From Alphaproteobacteria bacterium (GTDB lineage Bacteria; Pseudomonadota; Alphaproteobacteria; TMED109), in contig JAJDZX010000052.1 in assembly GCA_022824395.1 (NCBI GenBank), positions 1 to 57,508 on the forward strand: DNA of 57,508 bases. Reading direction: 5' to 3'. Both the position numbers and the translations under genes were made by a program. Within the stretch, counting starts at the first letter, position 1. Each line of letters opens with the position of its first letter. The notes beneath the pieces were generated by a model. That model saw only the letters and a list, made by a program, of their open reading frames with translations. It made no database searches and had not been told where the DNA came from. This document shows positions 36,332 through 44,183 of this stretch, in pieces.

Positions 36332-37774
36332 ATGGCTGCCTTCACGGACTACGAGGAGCACGATGCGCTCGGGCTGGCTGCGCTGGTCGCCCGTGGCGAG
36401 GCCACGCCGGAGGAGCTTCTGGAGGCAGCTGTCGAGCGGGTCGAAGCGCGGAACGGGACCGTCAACGCGGTCACCAACCGGCTCTACGACGAGGGCCGCG
36501 CGGCCCTATCCGACGGCCTCCCCGACGGGCCGCTCAAGGGCGTGCCCTTTCTCCTGAAAGATCTCGGTTCTTCGCTTGGCGGGTGCCCGACCACGAGGGG
36601 TAGCAAGTTCTTCGAAGATGTCATCCCGGCAGAAGACAGCGAACACGTCAGGCGGCTGAAGCGCGCCGGCATGGTGATCTTCGGACGGACCAACACCTGC
36701 GAGCTCGGCCTCAGTCTCACCTGTGAGCCCCGGTTGCACGGCGCGACGAAGAATCCCTGGGACCCGACGCGCATTTCCGGGGGCTCGAGCGGCGGCGCGG
36801 CCGCCGCGGTCGCCGCGCGCATGTTGCCGGCCGCACATGCCTCGGACGGCTTCGGCTCGATCCGCGCGCCGGCCGCCTGCTGCGGACTGGTCGGCCTCAA
36901 GCCGACCCGCGGGCGCAACACCATGGCGCCGTATCTCGGAGAAGGCAGCGGCGGACTTTCCACCGAGCACGCCGTCACCCTGAGCGTGCGCGACAGCGCC
37001 GCCATCCTGGATGCCACGCGCGGCCCCGGCGCCGGTGATCCCTACAGCGCGGCCCCGCCGGCTCGCCCTTTTCTGGAAGAGGTCGGCGCCGATCCGGGCA
37101 GGTTGCGCATTGCCTTCACTTCGCGCACCCCGAATGGCGCCCCCGTCGAAGCGGATGCCCTACGAGTGCTGGAGGAAACCGTGACCCTGGCGGCAGACCT
37201 CGGACACCACGTGGAGGAGGCCGATCCCGCCATCGATGGCGAAACGGTGGTGCCGACCTTCCTCGCCGTGATGGGCGTCAACACGGTGGTGAACCTCTCG
37301 AGTCACCCGACCGCCGGCCGGGCCGCCCATGAGCACGAGGTCGAACGCATCACCTGGCTCACCGCGAAGCTGGGCGAAGCCACCAGCAGCGCCGACTATG
37401 TCCGGGCCACCCAGACCATGCATCGGCTCGGCCGGCAGATGGCCGCCTTTCATCGCGATCACGATGTCCTGCTGACACCGGGGCTCGCGACGGGTACGGC
37501 GGTGAAACTCGGCTGGCTCGACATGATGATGGACGACGTGGACGAGTACTGGCGCCGCGTTTTCCACTTTTCGCCGTTCACGGTTTGGTTCAACCTCACC
37601 GGGCAGCCCGCCGTCATGCTGCCGATCGGCGAGAGCGCGAGCGGTCTCCCCGTTGCGGTGCAGGTGGTCGCGCCCTTTGGCGACGAGGCGACCCTTTTCA
37701 GATTGTCGTCCCAGCTTGAGGCTGCGCGCCCCTGGTTCAACCGCAAGCCCGCGATGGTGCGCGCGACAGCCTGA
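36332..37774 (+). CDS. amidase-signature family amidohydrolase
   Basis: The 480-residue enzyme has the Ser-cisSer-Lys triad: Lys in VPFLLKDLGSSLGG, the cis-serine in ISGGSSGGAAAAVAARML, and the nucleophilic serine in HASDGFGSIRAPAACCGLVG. The C-terminal half is typical (DVLLTPGLATGTAV, FTVWFNLTGQPAVMLPIGES, LPVAVQVVAPFGDEATLFRL). It hydrolyses an amide to acid and ammonia; members range from mandelamide hydrolase to indoleacetamide and nicotinamide amidases. It is not GatA, since no gatB or gatC is nearby. Strong SD (AGGGGG) before ATG 36332. Confidence 0.9.
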   Translation: MAAFTDYEEHDALGLAALVARGEATPEELLEAAVERVEARNGTVNAVTNRLYDEGRAALSDGLPDGPLKGVPFLLKDLGSSLGGCPTTRGSKFFEDVIPAEDSEHVRRLKRAGMVIFGRTNTCELGLSLTCEPRLHGATKNPWDPTRISGGSSGGAAAAVAARMLPAAHASDGFGSIRAPAACCGLVGLKPTRGRNTMAPYLGEGSGGLSTEHAVTLSVRDSAAILDATRGPGAGDPYSAAPPARPFLEEVGADPGRLRIAFTSRTPNGAPVEADALRVLEETVTLAADLGHHVEEADPAIDGETVVPTFLAVMGVNTVVNLSSHPTAGRAAHEHEVERITWLTAKLGEATSSADYVRATQTMHRLGRQMAAFHRDHDVLLTPGLATGTAVKLGWLDMMMDDVDEYWRRVFHFSPFTVWFNLTGQPAVMLPIGESASGLPVAVQVVAPFGDEATLFRLSSQLEAARPWFNRKPAMVRATA

Positions 37775-37951
37775 ACGGAGACGGTGTGCGAAGGGGCAAG
37801 ACCTGCCGGCCGTTTACCCGCAGCACGCACGTGCGGAGCAGGAAATCCCCCAGACGTCGGCACACCTGGCTGACGTCGCCCGCGGGTGGGCGCCCGGGGG
37901 CGCGGTCTCAGGGACGTACTGCCTGATCTCCCGGGAAGCCGAGGCACTTCT

Positions 37952-38647
37952 TCATGGCAGGTTCCCGGTCACCCACGACGCCAGGAACGTTCGGGCCCAG
38001 CGTACGACTGCCGGAGTATGGCGGGCATGGTGTGCGAACTGTTCGGAAGCCGTCTGCGCGCCCGGCTTTCCCAGAAACCGGTGGAGGTTCCGGCTCACCC
38101 AGAACCGCATGCCGGCTTCCGTGACTTCGGGGTGGAACTGAAGCCCCACGGCGTTCTTGCGCCGCCAGGCCTGGACGGGGAAGGTCTCGCCTCTGGCAAG
38201 CAGTTCGGCGCCCGGCGGCAGGGACATGGCCTCGGCATGCCACTGGTAGAAATGCATCGGTTCCGGAAAGACCGACGGGGCGCCATCGGCAGGGGTGACC
38301 GGGTGCCAGCCCACCTCGCAGTGGCCCAGCGGATGCGCGCTGACCTCACCGCCGACGGCCCGGGCGAGGAGCTGCCCCCCGAGACAGATCCCGAGGACGG
38401 GCTTGCCCGAATCCGCGACCCGCTCCAGCCATCGCGTCTCGTCACGGATGAAACCGGAATCATCGTTGGCTGACATGGGGCCGCCGAACACGACGGCGGC
38501 CGCATGCTCATCCAACGTGGCCGGAAGGGCATCGCCATGAATGGGACGGCGGACGTCGCCGGGATAGCCCATCTCCCCGAGAATCCGGCCCACCCGGCCG
38601 GTGGCCGGGCGCCGCTGGTGGACGATGTAGAGGACTGGCAACGACAT
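37952..38647 (-). CDS. class I glutamine amidotransferase (GMP synthase-like)
   Basis: This 231-residue stand-alone GATase1 domain has the nucleophile cysteine in [19 protein letters not shown] and the His-Glu pair in [31 protein letters not shown] provides the substrate-binding and oxyanion part. No synthetase domain is fused, so it may act as a gamma-glutamyl hydrolase on glutamylated amines, like PuuD or YbdK-neighbour proteins, or serve an unknown amination. It lies convergent to the amidase and divergent from rnhB (47 bp apart). Confidence 0.85.
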   Translation of the reverse strand: MSLPVLYIVHQRRPATGRVGRILGEMGYPGDVRRPIHGDALPATLDEHAAAVVFGGPMSANDDSGFIRDETRWLERVADSGKPVLGICLGGQLLARAVGGEVSAHPLGHCEVGWHPVTPADGAPSVFPEPMHFYQWHAEAMSLPPGAELLARGETFPVQAWRRKNAVGLQFHPEVTEAGMRFWVSRNLHRFLGKPGAQTASEQFAHHARHTPAVVRWARTFLASWVTGNLP

Positions 38648-38694
38648 GCGCCGAGGCTATAGAGGATTTCTTCGAATGTGCAATCGGAGACCCC

Positions 38695-39303
38695 ATGGCT
38701 GACTTTGCGCTGGAAGCGGGCTGCGGCTGCGTCCGGGTATGCGGCGTGGACGAGGTGGGGCGCGGCCCATGGGCGGGGCCCGTGGTGGCGGCGGCCGTCA
38801 TCCTGGACCGCGGCTGGGATGCCGCGGGCGTCGATGATTCGAAGCGATTGACGGCGGCGGCGCGACGGCGACTTCGGCGCGAGATCGAGGCGCACGCCGA
38901 GATCGGGATGGGGCAGGCCTCGGTCTGTGAGATCGACCGGCTGAACATCCTGAACGCCGCCCTCCTGGCGATGCGCCGGGCGGTCACGGACCTCGTGCGG
39001 CTCCCCGAATGCGCGCTGGTCGACGGGAACCGGCTGCCCGACCTCCCGTGCCCTGCCGAGGCCGTGCCCCGCGGCGATGCGCGGAGCCTGAGCATTGCAG
39101 CCGCCTCCATTGTCGCGAAGGTCGAGCGCGACCGGCTGATGGCGGGGCTGGCCGGAGAGTTCCCCGGGTATGGCTGGGAACGGAACGCGGGCTACGGGAC
39201 GCCCGAGCACGCCGCCGCACTGGAGCGGCTGGGGGTCACCCCGCACCACCGCCGATCGTTCGCCCCGGTGGCCCGGCGCCTGGCCGGGGCCGCGGCCGAG
39301 TGA
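38695..39303 (+). CDS. rnhB: ribonuclease HII
   Basis: The 202-residue enzyme begins with [20 protein letters not shown], giving the first two catalytic acids D19 and E20. Further markers are [28 protein letters not shown] and the [17 protein letters not shown] motif, which includes the residues around the last catalytic aspartate. [20 protein letters not shown] is the conserved C-terminal stretch. It removes ribonucleotides from DNA-RNA hybrids. It is complete and converges on ilvB, with one base between the stops. Confidence 0.95.
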   Translation: MADFALEAGCGCVRVCGVDEVGRGPWAGPVVAAAVILDRGWDAAGVDDSKRLTAAARRRLRREIEAHAEIGMGQASVCEIDRLNILNAALLAMRRAVTDLVRLPECALVDGNRLPDLPCPAEAVPRGDARSLSIAAASIVAKVERDRLMAGLAGEFPGYGWERNAGYGTPEHAAALERLGVTPHHRRSFAPVARRLAGAAAE

Positions 39304-39304
39304 G

Positions 39305-41056
39305 CTAGACGAGCAGCAGGCCCTCGTCGGTGTGCTCGGCGCCGTCCTCGTCGTCCGCCGACAGGCGCATCTCGTTGTGCGCCGCGCCGGCCGGGATCAT
39401 CGGGAACACGTTCTCGCTTTTCTCCACCCGGATGTCGGCGAGGACCGGGCCGTCATGCTCGAGCATCTCGGCGATCAGGTCGTCCAGCGTGCCCGGACGC
39501 TCGGCGCGCAGCCCCTTGATGCCGAAGGACTCGGCAAGTTCCACGAAGTCGGGGAGCGCGTCCGAGTAGCTCTCCGCGTAGCGGCTCCCGTGGAAGAACT
39601 CCTGCCACTGGCGGACCATGCCGAGGTACTCGTTGTTGACGATGAAGATCTTGACCGGCAGCCGGTACTGCTGAACCGTCGAGAGTTCCTGCAGGTTCAT
39701 CATGAACGACGCCTCGCCCGCGACGCACACCACCAGCCGCCCGGGATCGGCGACCTGGGTGCCGACCGCCGCCGGGAAGCCGTAGCCCATGGTGCCGAGA
39801 CCGCCGGACGTCATCCAGCGCTGCGGCCGCTCGAAGTGGAGGAACTGGGCCGCCCACATCTGGTGCTGGCCGACTTCCGTGGTCACGTAGGCGTCGCGGC
39901 CGGTCAGTGCCGCGTTGAGGCGTTGCAGCGCGTACTGCGGCTTGATGCGCTCGCTGCAGTTCTCGTACTTGAGGCAGTCGCGGGACTGCCAGCCCCGGAT
40001 CGTCCGCCACCAGCCGTCGAGCCCGTTGGCACGGGAATCGGGTCGCTCCGCCTTCCAGCCACGGCGCAGCGCGTTGATCGAGCGGCCGGCGTCGCCCTGG
40101 ACGGGCACGTCGACCGCCACGTTCTTGTTGATGCTGGACGGATCGATGTCGATGTGGATCTTCTTCGAGTCTGGCGAGAAGGCGTCGAGCCGACCGGTCA
40201 CCCGGTCATCGAAGCGCGCCCCCACGTTCAGCATCACGTCGCAGTCGTGCATCGCCATGTTGGCTTCGTAGGTCCCGTGCATCCCGAGCATGCCGAGGAA
40301 GTTCGGCTCGCTGGCCGGCACGGCGCCGAGGCCCATCAGCGTCGTGGTGACCGGGAACCCAGTCTCGCGAACGAGCCGCGTGAGCGCCCGGCACGCGGCC
40401 GGCCCGGAGTTCACCACGCCGCCCCCAGCGTAGATGATGGGCCGCTCGGCCCGAAGCAGGAGATCGAGCGCCGCCCGTACCTGGGGCGCCGCCGGCCTCT
40501 CCCTGGGCCGATACCGTTCGACGGCGTTGCAGGAAGGCGCGACGTACGCGAGTTCGGCGTTCTGGACGTCCTTGGGGAGATCGACGACGACGGGGCCCGG
40601 CCGCCCCTTGGCCGCGACCGTGTAGGCCTCGGCCAGCACCGGCACGAGCTGGCGGACGTCCTTGATCAGGTAGTTGTGCTTGGTGCATGAGCGCGTGATG
40701 CCGACCGTGTCCGCCTCCTGGAAGGCGTCGTTCCCGATCAGGTGCGTGGGGACCTGGCCGGTCAGGCAGAGCACCGGGACACTGTCCATCAGCGCATCCG
40801 TGAGCCCGGTGACCGTGTTGGTCGCGCCGGGGCCGGAGGTCACGAGCACCACGCCGATGCGACCGGTCGAGCGGGCGTAGCCTTCGGCCATGTGCACGGC
40901 CGCCTGCTCGTGGCGCACGAGGATGTGGCGGACCCGATTCTGCCGGAAGATCGCGTCGTAGATGGGGAGCACGGCGCCGCCCGGATAGCCGAACACGACC
41001 TCGACGCCGAGGTCGGCGAGCGCGCGCACAATGATTTCTGCACCGGTGAGTTGCAT
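39305..41056 (-). CDS. ilvB: acetolactate synthase large subunit
   Basis: The 583-residue TPP/FAD enzyme is the biosynthetic (anabolic) AHAS type: VVFGYPGGAVLPIYDAIF, the catalytic glutamate in VRHEQAAVHMAEGYARST, the FAD region with VGARFDDRVTGRLDAF, and QVADPGRLVVCVAGEASFMM followed by NNEYLGMVRQWQEFFH. The C-terminal tail fits IlvB/IlvI. It condenses two pyruvates, or pyruvate with 2-oxobutyrate, for branched-chain amino acids. ATG 41056 is preferred over the open frame upstream. No ilvN regulatory gene is next to it: rnhB lies immediately downstream on the other strand. Confidence 0.93.
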   Translation of the reverse strand: MQLTGAEIIVRALADLGVEVVFGYPGGAVLPIYDAIFRQNRVRHILVRHEQAAVHMAEGYARSTGRIGVVLVTSGPGATNTVTGLTDALMDSVPVLCLTGQVPTHLIGNDAFQEADTVGITRSCTKHNYLIKDVRQLVPVLAEAYTVAAKGRPGPVVVDLPKDVQNAELAYVAPSCNAVERYRPRERPAAPQVRAALDLLLRAERPIIYAGGGVVNSGPAACRALTRLVRETGFPVTTTLMGLGAVPASEPNFLGMLGMHGTYEANMAMHDCDVMLNVGARFDDRVTGRLDAFSPDSKKIHIDIDPSSINKNVAVDVPVQGDAGRSINALRRGWKAERPDSRANGLDGWWRTIRGWQSRDCLKYENCSERIKPQYALQRLNAALTGRDAYVTTEVGQHQMWAAQFLHFERPQRWMTSGGLGTMGYGFPAAVGTQVADPGRLVVCVAGEASFMMNLQELSTVQQYRLPVKIFIVNNEYLGMVRQWQEFFHGSRYAESYSDALPDFVELAESFGIKGLRAERPGTLDDLIAEMLEHDGPVLADIRVEKSENVFPMIPAGAAHNEMRLSADDEDGAEHTDEGLLLV

Positions 41057-41549
41057 CGTGATCTTCAGGCCAGACTGGCGGGGTCCCCATTGTAGGGTCG
41101 GGATTCGGAAAGCACACGTGACAGCAGGGAACGCTTGCCATCGGGAACGCAAATTGCAGGCGGTCGATCAGACCCGATCGGGAATGCTCGGGAGGATCGT
41201 AATTGCGGTCCTGCGACGTGAACGAGAGGTCTCATCGGCAGGACGGGCTGGTCCGAACCGAGGCCGCGCACGCGGAGTATAGGGCCGCGCGATGCATGCG
41301 TGGAATTGGGCTGGTTACCTTGCCCGGTCATCGCTTCACCAGACCCGGATCGATTCGGCTGCCGGGTGCAGTCGTCAATCGGGCCGGCGAACTCTTGCAG
41401 CCGTGCCCCGTGCCAGACGAACTCCCCGGGAAGTTCGATACGCTGCGCCACGCCCGCCCCGGGGGACTCGAATCGATCCCTGGCCGGCCAGGGGGCAGGG
41501 GACGGGCCGCCGCGTGCTTCGCGTGCAGAGAACCGGGAGGAAGTTCCCG
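41057..41549. other. region upstream of ilvB, no gene recognised
   Basis: The 493 bases between ilvB (minus) and a small membrane-protein gene (plus) have no recognised coding sequence. I saw no leader peptide rich in Ile/Val/Leu codons that would mark classical attenuation of ilvB. Confidence 0.4.
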
Positions 41550-41744
41550 ATGCGGAAACGGCGAGGCCGTGTCGTGTTCAAAGTACTCGCCCACGTGGGT
41601 GCGATTGCGCTGCTGTATCTCGTGTTCTCGTTCGCGCTGTTTCTGGGCCTTCAGGTCCGGCCGCTCTACGGCAACATCGGTCTCGGGTTCGCAGCAGTGC
41701 TGGCGGCAGCCTACGTCTACGTCGGTTTCATCCGAAGGAAATGA
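41550..41744 (+). CDS. small membrane protein of unknown function
   Basis: The 64-residue product has a basic start (MRKRRGRVVFK) and two membrane helices, AHVGAIALLYLVFSFALFLG and GLGFAAVLAAAYVYVGFI, with a basic end (RRK). GGGAGGA is eight bases before ATG 41550, a strong ribosome site that decides this start over longer forms of the frame. No family recognised; both termini should be cytoplasmic. Confidence 0.6.
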   Translation: MRKRRGRVVFKVLAHVGAIALLYLVFSFALFLGLQVRPLYGNIGLGFAAVLAAAYVYVGFIRRK

Positions 41745-41884
41745 TGTTTGCGGCCGGGCGGTCCGTGCGCGCGGGACTGGATGCCGGTGTGCACCGTGTG
41801 GCGAGGAAGGTCAGGGCGGCCGCCCGGCGTCGCACGGGATGACGGTCCCCCCGGTCGTCGAACGCATGCGGTGAGCGGCCGGCG

Positions 41885-42202
41885 TCAGGCGACTGCCCCG
41901 AGACCGTTCTTCGCAACCAGCGTCAAAAGCTTCAACGAGGCGCCACGCGGCCTCTTCTCACCTCGCTCCCACTGGCTCACCAGGCCCGTCGTCACATTGA
42001 GGTAGCGGGCGAACACCGCCTGGCTCGCATTCTAGCGGAGCCGGATCTCGCGGATCTCCTCGGGCGCCAGGTCCTCGACCGGGGTCAGGCACCTCTGGTC
42101 GAACTCCTTCATCGTCCGTTTGGACATCACGCCGGCTTCGGCCAGGCTGAGCGCCGCTTCCTGTACCGCCGCCAGCGCTTCACGCTTGTACTGCTTTGCC
42201 AT
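41885..42202 (-). pseudogene. HigA-like helix-turn-helix antitoxin with internal TAG
   Basis: Reading from ATG 42202: MAKQYKREALAAVQEAALSL, then MSKRTMKEFDQRCLTPVEDL and EIREIRLR, then TAG at 42032-42034, then NASQAVFARYLNVTTGLVSQ, WERGEKRPRG and a normal C-terminus ending at 41885. The downstream half is a perfect HTH recognition domain, so the amber codon alone breaks the protein. The gene overlaps the end of the ancestral toxin frame. Readthrough or a sequencing error would restore it. Confidence 0.75.
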
Positions 42203-42568
42203 CGCATCGCACCTTGATAGTTGCCCCAGCCGCCTGCGCTGCCGGGAGGCCCGACCGGTCCAGCGTCAGATACTCGTCGGCCAGCAGCCGGAAGGCTCCA
42301 ACTCGTCCCGGCGCAGGTTTGCCCGTGCGCTCTTGGCGAATCCGTACAGGAAGAACGCGCGATCCTCCCGGCGAAACACCACGATCGTGCGGAACGCACT
42401 GGCCCGGCCCTGTCCGCGCCGCGCGCTACGCTGCTTGATGACGCCGCCGCCCAGGTCCGCGTCGACCAAAACTCGCGCAGCGCGCGCCACGGCGTCGCAG
42501 AGCGCTTCGTCGGTGATCCCTTTGCGGCCGGCGAAGCACGCAAGTGGCTTGGTCTTGAACATGCGCAT
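42180..42568 (-). pseudogene. HigB/RelE-like toxin frameshifted near its C-terminus
   Basis: From ATG 42568 the frame gives MRMFKTKPLACFAGRKGITD, VDADLGGGVIKQRSARRGQG, TIVVFRREDRAFFLYGFAKS and NLRRDELE, a good match to the RelE/HigB toxins found with this antitoxin type. After DELE the frame runs to an early stop at 42266, but the frame one base over continues AFRLLADEYLTLD and ends ...CDGKAVQA at 42180, overlapping the antitoxin start exactly as in intact relatives. A single missing base near 42303 is therefore likely. The core catalytic part is intact, so residual toxicity is possible. Confidence 0.7.
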
Positions 42569-43045
42569 TCTGCGCCTCTCGTCCGTGTCCCATCATGCCG
42601 AGTGATATAGCACCCAGTACTATGTCGAACCATCCACCAAACGCACCGACCGCGGGTCCGTCCGTCGCCTGCCGCTCCTTTCAGCGGTGCCACGTCCGCC
42701 GCCGGACGGGAACGGCGCCAAGAGGGAGCGCTTAACCGGACGCGGGGCGCTGGGCGGACGTCCAAAGGCGCCCCCGCCGTTCCCGACCAGAAGGGTGATT
42801 GAGACGGAACGTGCACGCTAGGCATCGCGGCTTCCAGCAACTCCCGCACCAGCCTCGCGCGCGTACAGCGGGTACCCGTCTCCGTCCGGTGTCGCGATTG
42901 GCCGTTTCGGGCGTCGGCAATCCATGGCATCAAGCCGTGCATCGTGGGTGATCTCAGGGTGTGGCTGGTGTGGCTGGTGTCCGACCGGCCCGCCTTTTCG
43001 TCGATTTGGCGGCGAGCTTCCCGCATGCAACGGGAGGAAGGAATC
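42569..43045. other. intergenic DNA, no gene recognised
   Basis: This region lies between the broken HigBA locus and the truncated recombinase gene. Frames here are short and arginine-rich in a way typical of non-coding high-GC DNA. Confidence 0.4.
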
Positions 43046-43612
43046 GTGCCTGTCCAGTCTGTTGTGAATCGAAGCCACGTCGTCAGGCATTGGCGACTGC
43101 CATCCGTCGGGCAGCTGCGTACGGCTGCCGATGTAGATGCGCTGCCGGACGATCCGGTGGCAATCAAGATGCTTCTGGTGGAAGCGGTAATTCGCGGCAA
43201 CGGCGCCCAGCCGCTTCTGGTTTGCGGTGACAGGTGGTTGCGGAGCGCAGCGGACGTCCATGTCCTGCCTGACGACCCGGTGCTGCTCAAGATGCTCCTG
43301 GCGGAAGCCGTCCTCCGGGAGAACGGCGCCGAGGCGCTGCTCGCCTGCGGCGACAAGTTGCTGCGGAGCGCTGCGGACGTGCATGCCCTGCCGGACGACA
43401 CTGCGCTGCTCAAGATGCTCCTGATGGAAGCCGTATGGCGCGGCCGGCGGATGACGGACTACGCCCTCGGGCCTCTTGAGCCTGGCCGTCACTACGTCTG
43501 CGACGGCACCGAATTTTTCGTGCACGTCTCCGGGAAAGGGAGAGTGTGGTTCGGCCAACGATTGCGGGTTGCCGGAAGCGGAAGGCGAGTCGAGCGTGAT
43601 GGCCGTTCCTGA
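43046..43612 (+). CDS. truncated recombinase paralogue: three 41-residue repeats plus partial arm-binding domain
   Basis: GTG 43046, with GGAGG eight bases upstream, starts a 188-residue protein. Residues 24-64 and 65-105 are full copies, and from 106 a partial third copy, of a 41-residue unit of the form LRxAADVxALPDDPxxLKML. After them comes LEPGRHYVCDGTEFFVHVSG and FGQRLRVAGSGRRVE, the beginning of the N-terminal arm-type DNA-binding domain seen in the intact recombinase at 44183-45853. The stop then falls where that protein goes on to GLGSWPAF. It lacks the core-binding and catalytic domains. It is either a decayed duplicate or a free-standing repeat/arm protein that could bind the same DNA or partner. 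Confidence 0.6.
   Translation: MPVQSVVNRSHVVRHWRLPSVGQLRTAADVDALPDDPVAIKMLLVEAVIRGNGAQPLLVCGDRWLRSAADVHVLPDDPVLLKMLLAEAVLRENGAEALLACGDKLLRSAADVHALPDDTALLKMLLMEAVWRGRRMTDYALGPLEPGRHYVCDGTEFFVHVSGKGRVWFGQRLRVAGSGRRVERDGRS
43115..43474 (+). repeat. tandem 123-bp coding repeats, copy set 1
   Basis: Units at 43115-43237, 43238-43360 and 43361-43474 (partial) encode the 41-residue motif. They match each other less than a recent duplication would, with many synonymous and some replacement changes, while ALPDD, LKMLL and EAV stay constant. The conservation is at protein level. Confidence 0.75.
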
Positions 43613-44024
43613 CCGGCTTCGCTGACGACAGTGGCGGCCGGAGGTTGGAACGGAATCGCAAAGACTCGGCTGGCCGCAGGCGGCGGACTCACGATTGTTG
43701 CGGGAAGCGGCGTCTGGAAGATGCCACGGCGCGACGTATCAGCTGGGCATGCGAAGCATCGGTTCGCAGGACGCGCCAATGGTGCACTGCGGTTGGGGCA
43801 TGCGGGCCGGCCCCGTCAGGAACGCGTCCAGGCGTTCTGGCGTGGAGCGTGACGCTTCATTGCCGTTGCGGCACCCGAGTATCCCGGTGGACCGAAAGCC
43901 GTTGCATAGCGCGGGCGCTGGTTGTCGTCGGATGGCTGTGTGACCCGGAGTTCCTGCGTTGACTGGCCGCCCCCCCAGCGGATAACTGCTGCTGGCGAGT
44001 GCTGACCGAGGTTCTTTCAGGCTT
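43613..44024. other. intergenic DNA between the two recombinase genes
   Basis: I found no continuation of the truncated recombinase in any frame and no other recognisable gene. It may be the scar of the deletion that removed the first gene's catalytic part. Confidence 0.4.
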
Positions 44025-44183
44025 ATGCATACCTTTGAATCAAGTGTGGTATCGCGGGAGATTGGGCCGCGCGAGTGGTCGCAGGCGGGTCGGTGTTCCG
44101 ACCTGCATTGGTGGATGGACCTCGCGTATCCGCCGGGGGACGAGCGTTGCCTGCTGGACCTGCTGGGGATGAGGGTGGCGTGA
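44025..44183 (+). CDS. 52-residue ORF coupled to the recombinase gene
   Basis: ATG 44025 opens a 52-codon frame whose TGA (44181-44183) shares its A with the ATG of the recombinase. The product (MHTFESSVVSREIGPREWSQ, then DLHWWMDLAYPPGDERCLLD) has an unusual Trp-rich middle and an amphipathic end; I recognise no family. Small proteins in this position are often excisionases or regulators, but no MerR-like HTH is visible here. The coupling and compact composition argue for a real gene. Confidence 0.4.
   Translation: MHTFESSVVSREIGPREWSQAGRCSDLHWWMDLAYPPGDERCLLDLLGMRVA

Noticed and set aside
36332..37774. GatA (Glu-tRNA amidotransferase subunit)
   Set aside because: The amidase signature is shared, but there is no gatB/gatC nearby and the C-terminal half fits general amidases better.
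39170..40690. 506-codon plus-strand open frame
   Set aside because: Antisense of ilvB, which is unmistakable on the minus strand.
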